A stretch of DNA of 61,200 bases from Gallionella sp. Lineage in GTDB: Bacteria > Pseudomonadota > Gammaproteobacteria > Burkholderiales > Gallionellaceae. Positions 8,617 through 18,003 of this stretch are shown one piece after another; position 1 is the first letter of the stretch, and every line of letters begins with the position of its first letter. Made by a program: the position numbers and the translations under genes. The notes beneath the pieces are model-generated. The model saw only the letters and a program-made list of their open reading frames with translations. It did no database searches and was not told the origin of the DNA. The stretch covers positions 1 to 61,200 of the forward strand of contig JADGRL010000014.1 of NCBI GenBank assembly GCA_017880865.1, in the 5' to 3' direction.

Positions 8617-9444
8617 TTATTTCTCAAACCAACTGAGTAGTTTAGCCAGCAAACCACGCGGCACGGCAAATTTGCCCTTTACCTTCACCAGTATCACCGA
8701 AACATTATCGCGCCCGCCATTATCGTTCGCCAACTGTATCAACTGACTCGCCGCAAGCGGCAAATTACTTTGTAGCGCATAAAGCGTGGACTGAATATCA
8801 TCATCCTCCACCATATCGTTCAAACCGTCCGAACACAGCAGATAAATATCCCCGACCAACACGTCATGCACATGGATTTCCGGCTCCACATCGGCATCAA
8901 TCCCGACCGCGCGCGTCACCAAATTTTTGTTCTTGGACAAACGCGCATCTTCAACGCTAATCATCCCGCTATCAATCTGCTCCTGTAACAAGGAATGGTC
9001 TCGGGTGATCGATTCCAGCACCTCACCGCGCAATCGGTACATGCGCGAATCGCCCACATGACCTACCACCACGCGGTTGTCATAAAACAATCCGGAGACG
9101 AGGGTCGTTCCCATCCCGGCATATTGAGGCTGACTTTGCGCGGCATAAAAAATTGAGGCATTGGCCTTCTGAATATTGTCGCGCAACAGCGTCACGCCCA
9201 ACTCCTCACCGTCCGGCTCTCCAGGTTCAACCGGGCTGGCGTTCAGCAAACGGTGACTGATTTCCGTCATGACCACCGAAACAGCAATGCCGCTCGCCAC
9301 CTCGCCCGCATTGTACCCCCCCATGCCATCGGCCAACACCACCAACCCAAGGGCCTGCTCGCACGCCACGCTATCCTCATTGTGCGAGCGCACCATGCCG
9401 GGGTGAGTCTGGCTGAATATTTCCAACGCCTCCGAAATTTTCAT
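8617..9444 (-). CDS. PP2C-family Ser/Thr protein phosphatase
   Basis: The 275-residue protein has the whole set of PPM/PP2C motifs: VLADGMGGYNAGE (metal-binding Asp and Gly), GMGTTLVSGLF, VGHVGDSRMYRLRG, LLCSDGLNDMV and DNVSVILVKV near the C-terminus. It resembles the stand-alone Stp/PppA type and lacks a membrane segment. Such enzymes remove phosphate from Ser/Thr residues in a Mn/Mg-dependent way. It starts three bases after the stop of the kinase gene, which implies translational coupling and matched levels of kinase and phosphatase. The probable substrates are the kinase itself and the FHA protein. Confidence 0.93.
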   Translation of the reverse strand: MKISEALEIFSQTHPGMVRSHNEDSVACEQALGLVVLADGMGGYNAGEVASGIAVSVVMTEISHRLLNASPVEPGEPDGEELGVTLLRDNIQKANASIFYAAQSQPQYAGMGTTLVSGLFYDNRVVVGHVGDSRMYRLRGEVLESITRDHSLLQEQIDSGMISVEDARLSKNKNLVTRAVGIDADVEPEIHVHDVLVGDIYLLCSDGLNDMVEDDDIQSTLYALQSNLPLAASQLIQLANDNGGRDNVSVILVKVKGKFAVPRGLLAKLLSWFEK

Positions 9445-9447
9445 ATC

Positions 9448-12018
9448 TTACCTCTGTGAACTTGCTGCGAAAGGGTCGCCGTTTAGCGGCGGGGCATCCC
9501 TTGCGAGTGCAGCACAATGGCGCAAAGCAACAGCCATTTCAGCGCCATTGGCATAGCGATCCTCAATTTTCTTGGCCAGTGAGCGGTTAATGATTGCCAC
9601 CAAACAGGGCGGCAAATCCTTCCTGATGCTCAAAATATCGGCATGCGGCTCATTGGCGATTCGGTACATTAATTGCGCCATTGAATCTCCTTCAAACGGA
9701 AGCTTACCACAAGCCATTTGATACAGGCTCACGCCCAAGGAGAACAGGTCTGAGGCGCCCTCAATCTTCTTCCCGGCCAACTGCTCCGGTGACATGAACG
9801 AGGGCGTGCCCAACACCATGCCGGTTTTGGTTTTGCTCGAATCGGTGATGCGCGCAATACCAAAGTCGGTTACCTTGGGCGTATCCGTCTCGGGGTCATA
9901 CATGATGTTGGCCGGCTTGATGTCGCGATGCACCACGTTCTGTTTATGCGCGTAATCCAGCGCATCGGCGACGCGGGCAATGATGTTCATCACCGTGGGC
10001 AAGGGCAGCAAGTTATCCGGCTTGGTATAGGGCGCCAAATCCCGGCCTTTGAGGAATTCCATCGCGATGTAGGCCAAGTCATGCTCTTCGCCCGCATCGT
10101 ACATCGTCACGATGTTCGGGTGATTCAGACGGCCCGCTGTTTCTGCTTCGCGGAAGAAGCGAGCTTTCACATCGGCCAGTTCATCGGCCTCAAATTCCTG
10201 CGCCAGTGCCATGGTCTTGATTGCCACGACGCGTCCGATTTTCGGGTCTTTACCGAGATATACCACGCCCATTGCACCCTTGCCGAGCTCCTTTTCTATT
10301 TCATAGCGTCCCAGCATCGGCTTGGACACACCCGCCTTGTCCAGCACCATCGTGGTGGCGTTACTCCGGCCAGATGAACCGCCGAGCATCACCGTCTCCG
10401 ACATGGCTCTGGACTGTACCAGACGCGCTGCCAAATCGCGGAACTTGGGATTGTACTCGGCCATGTATTTGAACACCGACTCCGCCTTATTGAATTGGCG
10501 CTTGCGCTCAAAATCCAATCCCAGGTTGTACAGCACATCCATCAGGCTATCATCCAGCTGCACCTTGCGAAACTTGTCGAAGGCGATATCCAGCTGCCCT
10601 TGGCCCTGGAAAGCCAAGCCGAGCATACGATTACTTTCCGCAGATTCGGCATCGGATTTCTGCTTGCCCTTCTCGGTCATCAGAAAGCGTTTGGTCGTCA
10701 GCAACAAATGGCCAACCAACAACAAGGATGCGGGCAGCATCAGTTGCAACCACAGCGCTTGCGTGGTCATCAATATAAAATGTGCGCCCAACAACACGAT
10801 GAAAAGCGCGCCTGTGACCACCGCTCCGATAGCGGCATTCAGACGCGGCAGCAGCAGGATCAGATATAGCGCGACCAGCAGGAATACGCCGATTTGCGCC
10901 AATCCAGCCCAGCTCGGGGTGACGAAGAAATCACCCTTGAGGATGCTCGACACCGAATTCGCCAAAATCAGAACCGGCGACATGCCGGGAGAAACTGGCG
11001 TAGCTGGGAACTCGCCCACTCCCGCCGCCGTCGCACCAATCAGAACAATTTTGTCTCGATATTTCTCTGGCGGGATTTTGCCAGACAATACGTCATAGAA
11101 CGAATCAACCTGGAACGCCGGCTTGCCATTCTGATTGCTGTAGAAATAAGTGTACATGCGCGATTCAGAATCTGTTGGAATGGTCAGGTTTCCGACCTTG
11201 ACGGATTCCCCCAACGTCACCTGAATATCTTTTGGCTCCAGATTCAGACTTTTGGCGACCAACATCAGCGACAGTGATGGAAAATATTGATCGTAGTAAT
11301 TCAATACCAACGGCTCTGTTCGAACACCGCCATCAACATCCTTGGACATCGTGAGATGCCCGATGGCGGATGCCCGCTCTCCAAGCAATGCAATAGGAGC
11401 CAGAATTGCCGTCGTAGCTAATGGTCTAGCCCCCCGCACTCCCGCCTTGATGTTAGTCAAACCACTCTTTACCACAAACTCCGGCAGCGCAACGTCCGGC
11501 CTTCCCTGAGGTTCGCCCAGTTCAAAAATCATTCCGAGCAAGACTTTATTTGCCTTCGCCATACTCTCGGCCAGCTTCTTGTCGTTATCAAGATGTGAAA
11601 GCGCGTCCTGTGCTATTTCATTGAGCTGTGCCCATTCTGCCGGATTGGATTGTTGCAGCGAAGAATTAACCAGCAACCCGCTCAATTTTTCCAGATAGGT
11701 CAACCCGGCATCAACCTGTGGCTCGGAAAACAAGACCGTATGACCAATGGCCTTTGCATTCCCTATTGCCAGAATATCGATCATCATCGCGTGGATTTCG
11801 CGCGGCCATGGCCAACGCCCCAGATTGGCGATGCTTTGATCATCAATCGCGATCACCGCGATCTTGTCGCTCGGGATCCGCGAGGAAGCCAAAACGCCCA
11901 AGTCATAAGCCTTGCGCTCCAGACTCTGCATCAGGTCGCTATTTGCGCCGAGCAGAAAAACCAATGCAATCAGTAAACTGATGAACCAGTCTTTCTGCCA
12001 AAATAACCACTTGTTCAT
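9448..12018 (-). CDS. CHASE2 domain Hanks-type Ser/Thr protein kinase
   Basis: The 856-residue protein has an N-terminal membrane anchor, an extracytoplasmic CHASE2 domain (about 30-340), three transmembrane helices (about 345-435), a short TPR-like stretch (about 455-520) and a C-terminal kinase domain (about 570-840). Kinase motifs are intact: GKGAMGVVYLG loop, VAIK lysine, HRDIKPAN catalytic loop, DFGIAR and SFMSPEQ. An active enzyme sensing a periplasmic signal is expected. The sensor and membrane layout match the adenylate cyclase two genes downstream of the phosphatase, so both outputs may answer the same cue. It is the first gene of the kinase-phosphatase-FHA run. A 191-base AT-rich region (12019-12209) upstream presumably holds the promoter, but I cannot fix its boxes. 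Confidence 0.9.
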   Translation of the reverse strand: MNKWLFWQKDWFISLLIALVFLLGANSDLMQSLERKAYDLGVLASSRIPSDKIAVIAIDDQSIANLGRWPWPREIHAMMIDILAIGNAKAIGHTVLFSEPQVDAGLTYLEKLSGLLVNSSLQQSNPAEWAQLNEIAQDALSHLDNDKKLAESMAKANKVLLGMIFELGEPQGRPDVALPEFVVKSGLTNIKAGVRGARPLATTAILAPIALLGERASAIGHLTMSKDVDGGVRTEPLVLNYYDQYFPSLSLMLVAKSLNLEPKDIQVTLGESVKVGNLTIPTDSESRMYTYFYSNQNGKPAFQVDSFYDVLSGKIPPEKYRDKIVLIGATAAGVGEFPATPVSPGMSPVLILANSVSSILKGDFFVTPSWAGLAQIGVFLLVALYLILLLPRLNAAIGAVVTGALFIVLLGAHFILMTTQALWLQLMLPASLLLVGHLLLTTKRFLMTEKGKQKSDAESAESNRMLGLAFQGQGQLDIAFDKFRKVQLDDSLMDVLYNLGLDFERKRQFNKAESVFKYMAEYNPKFRDLAARLVQSRAMSETVMLGGSSGRSNATTMVLDKAGVSKPMLGRYEIEKELGKGAMGVVYLGKDPKIGRVVAIKTMALAQEFEADELADVKARFFREAETAGRLNHPNIVTMYDAGEEHDLAYIAMEFLKGRDLAPYTKPDNLLPLPTVMNIIARVADALDYAHKQNVVHRDIKPANIMYDPETDTPKVTDFGIARITDSSKTKTGMVLGTPSFMSPEQLAGKKIEGASDLFSLGVSLYQMACGKLPFEGDSMAQLMYRIANEPHADILSIRKDLPPCLVAIINRSLAKKIEDRYANGAEMAVALRHCAALARDAPPLNGDPFAASSQR

Positions 12019-12209
12019 GCTACCCCCGAATGCCTGTTGTCGAGCCTGATATCTGGTGCCAATAAAATTATGGCGCGAATATTAATATAATTCACAACAA
12101 CGTACCACAATCCTTTATATTTATTACGAATTATCTAAAAATAAAGCGTGCCTATCACGAAAATCCTTTGTCCTAAAAACGCCTGACCGGGAAACCGGAG
12201 GATCGTTTT

Positions 12210-12641
12210 CTATTTGATCAGCAACACCGGACAGTTTGCCAGATGCAACACCTTGTTCACCACCGATCCCAGCAACAATGATTGCAAACCGCCCTGCCCC
12301 TGCCTGCCCATCACGATCTGGTCCACGCTCTGCTCATTGGCGTATTGCACGATCGCTTCCGCCGGTGTGCCAATGCTGATGTGGTATTGGTAAGGCAACG
12401 CGGCGGCATCCAGCGCATCGCGCGCTGACTGCAGTGCATTCATGCCTTGTTCGCGATAATAATCATTAATCGTTTGTTGATTGATGAACAGCTTGACGTT
12501 GCCCGTCGCCACATTCCACTGCACATTCAGCAACAACAGTTGCGGCGCTTCCTTCAGCGCGGCGATATTCTTGATCATGTAATCAAGCGCACGCTGGGCA
12601 TTAGCCGAACCATCTACCGGAATCAGTATCTTCGTCATCAT
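12210..12641 (-). CDS. Universal stress protein (UspA family)
   Basis: The product of about 143 residues begins MMTKILIPVDGSANAQRAL and ends with the nucleotide-binding pattern GRQGQGGLQSLLLGSVVNKVLHLANCPVLLIK, matching the ATP-binding UspA subgroup (G-2x-G-9x-G-S). Two adjacent ATG codons (12641 and 12638) compete; the AAGGGG site is better spaced for the second. A longer upstream frame lacks family similarity. It is the last gene of the sucC-sucD-terC-usp run and starts 7 bases after the terC stop. Usp proteins act in the cytoplasm in stress survival; the specific role here is unknown. Confidence 0.88.
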   Translation of the reverse strand: MMTKILIPVDGSANAQRALDYMIKNIAALKEAPQLLLLNVQWNVATGNVKLFINQQTINDYYREQGMNALQSARDALDAAALPYQYHISIGTPAEAIVQYANEQSVDQIVMGRQGQGGLQSLLLGSVVNKVLHLANCPVLLIK

Positions 12642-12648
12642 CGTCCCC

Positions 12649-13410
12649 TTATGATTTTTTGTGCATGTTAGGCGACCGGTCGCCCATCCCGGCCGGCACA
12701 GCTTCGTCCACCAGGTCAACCGCCGCAACTGCAACGACCTTGCGCATCGCCAGCCAGCGGCCGACCGCCAGTACCATCACGGCGCAGAACACCGGGGCCA
12801 GCCAGTGTAAATAATGTTGCGCTTCGACCACGGGTGCGAACAACGCCTCGCTGACCAGCATCTCGCCCGCCACGTAACCCAACAGTGCGCCACCCGCATA
12901 AATAATGAACGGAAAACGATCGATCAACTTCAGCACCAGCTGGCTGCTCCAGGCGATCAGCGGAATGCTCACCAACAGGCCGAATACCAGCAGCATGACA
13001 TTGCCATGTGCCGCTGCCGCCACACCCAGCACGTTATCCAGACTCATCACGAAGTCGGCGATGATGATGGTCTTGACCGCGCCGAACAGACGCGTGTCAG
13101 CTTGAATACCATCCGCGCTGTGCTCATCCTCGGGCAGGATCAGCTTGATGCCGATCCAGATCAGCAGCAGCGCGCCCACCAGTTTGAGATAAGGCAGCGA
13201 CAACAGGCTCACTGCAAAAAAAGTCAGCACGATGCGCAAAATGATCGCGCCCGCGACACCAAACAAAATCCCTTTTTTGCGCTGGTCAGACGGCAGGTTG
13301 CGACAGGCCAGCGCGATCACTACCGCGTTATCGCCGGATAGCAGCAGATCGATCACGATGATCTTGAATACATCGACCCAGAATGGGGCTGAGGCTAACA
13401 TTTCCAGCAT
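12649..13410 (-). CDS. TerC family integral membrane protein
   Basis: The 253-residue protein has about seven hydrophobic helices and the TerC/YjbE-type acidic motifs in membrane segments: DLLLSGDNAVVIALA near residue 20 and ADFVMSLDNVLGVAAA near 120. Members are linked to metal (manganese) efflux or tellurite resistance and to metalation of exported proteins; the exact substrate here is not determinable. Start choice: the ATG at 13410 overlaps the sucD stop as TGATG, which implies translational coupling; an in-frame ATG lies three codons later. The C-terminal 30 residues are variable and hydrophilic. Confidence 0.88.
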   Translation of the reverse strand: MLEMLASAPFWVDVFKIIVIDLLLSGDNAVVIALACRNLPSDQRKKGILFGVAGAIILRIVLTFFAVSLLSLPYLKLVGALLLIWIGIKLILPEDEHSADGIQADTRLFGAVKTIIIADFVMSLDNVLGVAAAAHGNVMLLVFGLLVSIPLIAWSSQLVLKLIDRFPFIIYAGGALLGYVAGEMLVSEALFAPVVEAQHYLHWLAPVFCAVMVLAVGRWLAMRKVVAVAAVDLVDEAVPAGMGDRSPNMHKKS

Positions 13411-14294
13411 CAATAACCCTTCAGAATTTTTTGCATCACACGCCCCATTTCCGCCGGATTGCGCGTGATGTGAATACCGCATTCTTCCATCACCGCCAAC
13501 TTGTCTTCGGCGCCGCCCTGACCGCCGGATATAATCGCGCCCGCATGGCCCATGCGCTTGCCGGGCGGGGCCGTGATACCCGCGATGAAGCCGACCACGG
13601 GTTTCTTCATGTTGTCCTTGATCCAGCGCGCGCATTCCTCTTCGTCGCTGCCACCGATCTCGCCGACCATGATCACCGCATCGGTTTCCGGGTCATCGTT
13701 GAATAGCCTCATCACATCCAGATGCTTCAGGCCGTTGATCGGATCGCCGCCGATGCCGACACAAGAAGATTGCCCCAAGCCCAGCGAGGTCAGCTGCCCG
13801 ACCGCCTCGTAGGTCAGCGTGCCTGAGCGCGACACCACGCCGATGCGCCCCTTCTTGTGGATGTGCCCCGGCATGATGCCGATCTTGATCTCATCCGGTG
13901 TGATCAGCCCCGGGCAATTTGGCCCGATCAACAAGGTTTTCTTGCCAAACATTTTGTAGCGGGTACGCAGCATGTCATGCACCGGAATGCCCTCGGTGAT
14001 GCAGATCACCAGATCCAGTTCGGCCTCGACCGCCTCATCAATCGCCGCAGCCGCACCCGATGGCGGCACATAGATCACCGACACCGTGGCGCCGGTCGCG
14101 ACTTTGGCATCGCGCACCGAGGCATATACCGGGATACCTTCGAACGATTCGCCGGCCTTTTTCGGATTCACCCCGGCGACGAAGCAATTCGCCCCGTTCG
14201 CGTAGGCTTGGCAATTGACGGTGTGAAATTGGCCGACCTTGCCGGTCATGCCCTGCGTCATCACCCGGGTATTTTTATCGATCAGAATAGACAT
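13410..14294 (-). CDS. sucD: Succinate-CoA ligase, alpha subunit
   Basis: The 294-residue product begins [21 protein letters not shown] and contains the CoA-binding Rossmann fold, [10 protein letters not shown], and the active-site His loop in [16 protein letters not shown] (phosphohistidine). Length and motifs fit SucD. With SucC it converts succinyl-CoA to succinate, with phosphorylation of a nucleoside diphosphate, in the TCA cycle. Its start overlaps the sucC stop as TAATG, and its own stop overlaps the terC start, so three genes are coupled. Confidence 0.97.
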   Translation of the reverse strand: MSILIDKNTRVMTQGMTGKVGQFHTVNCQAYANGANCFVAGVNPKKAGESFEGIPVYASVRDAKVATGATVSVIYVPPSGAAAAIDEAVEAELDLVICITEGIPVHDMLRTRYKMFGKKTLLIGPNCPGLITPDEIKIGIMPGHIHKKGRIGVVSRSGTLTYEAVGQLTSLGLGQSSCVGIGGDPINGLKHLDVMRLFNDDPETDAVIMVGEIGGSDEEECARWIKDNMKKPVVGFIAGITAPPGKRMGHAGAIISGGQGGAEDKLAVMEECGIHITRNPAEMGRVMQKILKGY

Positions 14295-15460
14295 TACGCA
14301 CCCCTCGCTGCGGCAACCACTTTTTCGGCCGCATCCGCCATGTCGTTGCCAGAAATAATCGGCAATCCGGATTCGGCCAGAATCTTTTTACCCAGCTCGA
14401 CATTGGTGCCTTCCAGACGCACCACCAGCGGTACGTTCAAGTGTACTTCGCGCGCCGCTGCCACCACGCCTTCGGCGATCACATCACACTTCATGATGCC
14501 GCCGAAGATATTGACCAGAATCGCTTTCAATTTTGGGTTCTTCAACATCAGCTTGAACGCCTCGGTGACTTTTTCCTTGGAAGCGCCGCCGCCGACATCG
14601 AGAAAATTCGCCGGACTGCCGCCATACAATTTGATGATATCCATCGTCGCCATCGCCAAGCCTGCGCCATTCACCAGACAGCCGATGTCGCCATCCAGCG
14701 AGATATAACTGAGGTCGAATTTCGATGCCTCGATTTCCGCCGGGTCTTCTTCATCCAGGTCGCGATACGCGACGATCTCAGGATGACGATACAGCGCATT
14801 GCTGTCGAAATTAAACTTTGCATCCAGTGCCAGCACACGCCCATCTGCGGTCAATACCAGCGGATTGATTTCCGCAAGCATCGCATCCTTCTCGACGAAA
14901 GCGCGATACAAGCCTTGCAAGCAAGCACGCGCCTGGGCAAGCGCCGCCTCTGGTATGCCAATCTTTCGCGACACATCGTCCGATTCGTCGTCCGTCAATC
15001 CCGCCACCGGGTCTATCCATACCTTGTGGATTTTTTCAGGATTATGCGTGGCAACCTCCTCGATTTCCATGCCGCCCTCGCTGCTTGCCAGCAACGCCAC
15101 GCGCTGCTCGCTGCGGTCGATCACCATGCCGAGATAAAATTCCTTGATGATTTGCGCACCCTCTTCAATCAACAAGCGCCGCACGACCTGGCCGCCTGAT
15201 CCGGTCTGGTGCGTGACCAGATGCATACCCAATATCTGCTGCGCGGCGCGCTTCACCTCTTCCGGTAAGCGCGCCACCTTCACCCCGCCACCCTTGCCGC
15301 GTCCACCGGCGTGTATCTGCGCTTTCACCACCCATGCCGCGCCGCCCAATTGCTGCGCCACAGCTACTGCTTCGTCGACACTAAAGCACGCCACCCCACG
15401 CGGCGTGGGTACGCCAAATTGGCGCAGGATTTCTTTACCCTGATATTCGTGAATTTTCAT
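14294..15460 (-). CDS. sucC: Succinate-CoA ligase, beta subunit
   Basis: The 388-residue protein starts [20 protein letters not shown], the standard SucC N-terminus; an upstream in-frame ATG ten codons earlier would add an atypical extension and was rejected. The ATP-grasp domain shows [18 protein letters not shown], and the C-terminal ligase-CoA domain carries [15 protein letters not shown]. It forms the nucleotide- and succinate-binding half of succinyl-CoA synthetase. It is the first gene of the sucCD-terC-usp run. The 397 bases upstream contain no convincing gene, so the promoter should lie there. Confidence 0.97.
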   Translation of the reverse strand: MKIHEYQGKEILRQFGVPTPRGVACFSVDEAVAVAQQLGGAAWVVKAQIHAGGRGKGGGVKVARLPEEVKRAAQQILGMHLVTHQTGSGGQVVRRLLIEEGAQIIKEFYLGMVIDRSEQRVALLASSEGGMEIEEVATHNPEKIHKVWIDPVAGLTDDESDDVSRKIGIPEAALAQARACLQGLYRAFVEKDAMLAEINPLVLTADGRVLALDAKFNFDSNALYRHPEIVAYRDLDEEDPAEIEASKFDLSYISLDGDIGCLVNGAGLAMATMDIIKLYGGSPANFLDVGGGASKEKVTEAFKLMLKNPKLKAILVNIFGGIMKCDVIAEGVVAAAREVHLNVPLVVRLEGTNVELGKKILAESGLPIISGNDMADAAEKVVAAARGA

Positions 15461-15857
15461 AATAAATGATCGTCTGAACGGAGTCCGCACCGCGATTGGC
15501 GCGGATGCAATCTTACCGAATTATTGGCGGTTAAGCGGGAAATCGTACTGCAAGAAGCGATGCTTACTTAACTCAAGTTAGGAAGTGTCGGCGCAAAACC
15601 GGCTAGCAGCAAGCACACTTTCGCTAACACCCCTTGATTTTTTAGCCGTGCATTCTCCGGCAAGTTGCTGCGCTTTGGCAAATTGCTGTGCCGTCGTTTT
15701 CTTTGCGATTGCGTCAAGATAACCGGCCGCCAGTTGTTTTGATTCGCTGGCAGGCACACACCAATCAACATCTTCCGTTTTAGCAACTGATCCATTATCA
15801 CCGCCCTTTTGTCGATGCCAAACTGTGCGCGCAGACTACGCCCATCGTGCCCAACTA
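15461..15857. other. Intergenic region upstream of sucC
   Basis: This 397-base stretch separates the sucC start from the sensor kinase stop. No clear promoter boxes or terminator could be fixed by eye. It holds a start-less coding-like fragment (15578-15835, listed separately) and an overlapping 97-codon open frame in another phase (15568-15861) that I do not accept as a gene. Confidence 0.5.
15578..15835 (-). pseudogene. Start-less protein fragment, unidentified
   Basis: One minus-strand phase stays open from a TAG at 15838 to a TAA at 15578-15580 without any ATG, GTG or TTG suitable as start. Its translation includes DVDWCVPASESKQLAAGYLD and AKAQQLAGECTAKKSRG, which read like real helical protein with a spaced Cys pair and faintly recall the C-termini of Sel1/TPR secreted proteins. 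A different phase (15568-15861) encodes a basic 97-residue polypeptide with no such look. I suspect a gene remnant left beside the kinase gene, but the assignment is weak. Confidence 0.25.
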
Positions 15858-17204
15858 TCAAAGCATCGGCGCAGAACGTTTAAAGCTCACCGTCACGCGC
15901 AACCCTCGACCTTCGCTCACCGGCGCCATCTGCATTGATGCGCCATGCACTTCGGCAATCCGCTTGACGATGGACAACCCCAATCCGCTGCCGCTGGCCT
16001 GGGTACCCATCGGGCGATAAAAACGCTCCGACACTTTTTCCCGTTCTTGTTCCGGGATGCCCGGACCATCATCGCTGACCGACAGGCATATCTCTCCCGA
16101 ATCATCAGCGATGCTTACCTGAACGGAGGTCCCAGGCAAAGTATGTTTTACCGAGTTGTCGAGCAGATTGCGCAGCAGCACCCGCAAGAGCGCTGGATTG
16201 CCAAGCACCGCGACTTCATTACCCGCCAGTAATTCCAACCGCACGCCCTTTTTCAACGCGGCAGGGGCTAGCGCCGCGATCTCCTCGGCTGCGATGCTCC
16301 TAAGCGAACACGGCTCCGCCACGGCGCTGTCCAGCGTATCCACCCGAGCCAAGGTCAGCAATTGCTCGATCAGGCGGGCAGCGCGGTCACAGCCCAGTAT
16401 CGCGTTGTCGAGCGCATGAATGCGTTCCGCCTCACCGGTAGCGGCCCGCGCAACTTGCGCCTGCGCCTTGATCGCGGCCACCGGGGTACGCAATTCATGT
16501 GCGGCGTCTGCGGTAAAGCGCCGCTCTTTTTGCCTGGAAACATCAATGCGTGCAAACAGCCGGTTGAGACGCTCGATCAGCGGTGCCACCTCACGTGGCG
16601 CGGATAACGCATCCAGCGGGGCCAAATTATCCGGCTCGCGTCGTTCCACCTCGAGGGTCAGACTGACCAGCGGACGCAAACCGCGTGCTACCGCCACCCA
16701 CAACAGCAGTGCCAATAAGGGCAGGGAAAACAACAGCGGCCGCAGCAGGTTGCCTGCGATGTCGCGCGCCAGTTCGTCGCGCACGTCGGTGCGTTCCGCC
16801 ACATGAATCAGATATTTGCCGGATTCATCCCAGGTGCTGAACACGCGCCAGCTTTTTCCGGCTATGGTATTGTCGCTGAAACCGAGCTCTTTATTTGCCA
16901 GCGGTTGTTGCGGGGCGTTTGCGGAATGCAGGCGCAGCTGTTGCCCTTTCTCCCATATTTGAAATGCGACGCGGCGAGCATACTTGTGCAGCAGCGGCGC
17001 ATGTTCTGTTTCAAGCTCGTTGAGATCGCGCGATGCCTGAACGACCAGCAGCGCGGCAGCCTGCGCCAGATACGCATCCAGCACCTCGTCGAATTCCTCG
17101 CGCGCATCTTGGTAGGTGAAAGCGGTCGCGCCGAGCCAGACCAGCGTGATTGCCGCCAATGCCAAGGCCAGCAGCCGTTGTTTGAGCGATGCACGACGCA
17201 GCAT
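15858..17204 (-). CDS. Sensor histidine kinase, QseC/TctE-like
   Basis: The 448-residue protein has two membrane helices (about 10-30 and 145-165) enclosing a periplasmic region, a HAMP-like linker, a dimerisation helix with phospho-acceptor His in TADAAHELRTPVAAIKAQ, and an ATPase domain with N box NLLDNSVKHT, G1 SDDGPGIP and G2 GSGLGLSIVKRI. The start MLRRASLKQRLL lies one base after the response regulator stop; a longer frame starting at 17258 would overlap the regulator and was rejected. Together with the regulator and the diheme cytochrome gene just upstream it forms an apparent operon. The signal sensed is unknown. Confidence 0.9.
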   Translation of the reverse strand: MLRRASLKQRLLALALAAITLVWLGATAFTYQDAREEFDEVLDAYLAQAAALLVVQASRDLNELETEHAPLLHKYARRVAFQIWEKGQQLRLHSANAPQQPLANKELGFSDNTIAGKSWRVFSTWDESGKYLIHVAERTDVRDELARDIAGNLLRPLLFSLPLLALLLWVAVARGLRPLVSLTLEVERREPDNLAPLDALSAPREVAPLIERLNRLFARIDVSRQKERRFTADAAHELRTPVAAIKAQAQVARAATGEAERIHALDNAILGCDRAARLIEQLLTLARVDTLDSAVAEPCSLRSIAAEEIAALAPAALKKGVRLELLAGNEVAVLGNPALLRVLLRNLLDNSVKHTLPGTSVQVSIADDSGEICLSVSDDGPGIPEQEREKVSERFYRPMGTQASGSGLGLSIVKRIAEVHGASMQMAPVSEGRGLRVTVSFKRSAPML

Positions 17205-17205
17205 T

Positions 17206-17901
17206 TCAGGCGACCTTGTCGCGAGGCATAAGATAACCGACGCCGCGTATGGTTTCAATCAGCTCAGGAAAAAGCTTGCGGCGCAGATGATGGATATGCA
17301 CTTCCACCGCATTGCTTTCGATCTCGTCGCCCCAGGCATAAAGCTGTTCTTCAAGCTGGGTGCGCGATAGCACTTTTCCCGCATTGAGCATCAGTGCGTG
17401 CAGCAGCGCGAATTCCTTGACCGAAAGTTCGACTGGTTTGTCGCGGTACAGCACGCGATGGGCGGCGGGATCAAGCTGGATGCCGTCAACCTGCAACAAA
17501 GGTTCGGTCTTGCCGCTGGCGCGGCGCACCAGCGCACGCAAGCGCGCCGCCAGCTCGCCCATATCGAACGGCTTGACCAGATAGTCATCCGCGCCGGCAT
17601 CCAGCCCTTGGATGCGATCTTCCACCGTATCCATCGCGGTCAGGATCAGCACCGGTGTCTGTTTATTTATTTGGGCATTAGTTTGGACATTGCGGCTGCG
17701 CAGACGGCGCAACACATCAAGCCCGGAAAGACGCGGCAAACCCAGATCCAGCACCACCGCCGCGTAGGACTCGATGGCGAGCGCCTGTTCTGCCGAGACA
17801 CCGTCTTTCATCCAGTCCACGGCGTAGCCTGACTGCTTCAAGCCAGCCTGAATCGCATCGCCCAGCAGAGCGTCATCTTCGACCACCAGAACACGCATCA
17901 T
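17206..17901 (-). CDS. OmpR-family response regulator, QseB-like
   Basis: The 231-residue protein has a receiver domain (1-125) with the acidic pair EDD, phospho-acceptor Asp in VVLDLGLPRLSG, the Thr in LILTAMD and the Lys in YLVKPF. A winged-helix DNA-binding domain follows (about 135-225). Before LILTAMD there is a short Gln/Asn-rich insertion (VQTNAQINKQ) not usual in this family. It should be phosphorylated by the kinase encoded directly downstream and act as a transcription factor. Two Met codons compete as start (17901 and 17898). Confidence 0.92.
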   Translation of the reverse strand: MMRVLVVEDDALLGDAIQAGLKQSGYAVDWMKDGVSAEQALAIESYAAVVLDLGLPRLSGLDVLRRLRSRNVQTNAQINKQTPVLILTAMDTVEDRIQGLDAGADDYLVKPFDMGELAARLRALVRRASGKTEPLLQVDGIQLDPAAHRVLYRDKPVELSVKEFALLHALMLNAGKVLSRTQLEEQLYAWGDEIESNAVEVHIHHLRRKLFPELIETIRGVGYLMPRDKVA

Positions 17902-18003
17902 CCACCCGTAATAAAATGTCGATCCATTGTCATCGCGCTACTCGGCATGTGTCGCATCCGCATTATGACACCCAGCCAGACATGAGAGCGCTTGATCCCC
18001 TCG

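Noticed and set aside
12165-12209. Weak hairpin after the universal stress protein gene as a terminator
   Set aside because: Stem is short and mismatched, with the T-run displaced; not convincing.
15568-15861. Minus-strand 97-codon ORF overlapping the sensor kinase stop
   Set aside because: Basic, low-information peptide; a different phase of the same DNA looks more like real protein remnant.
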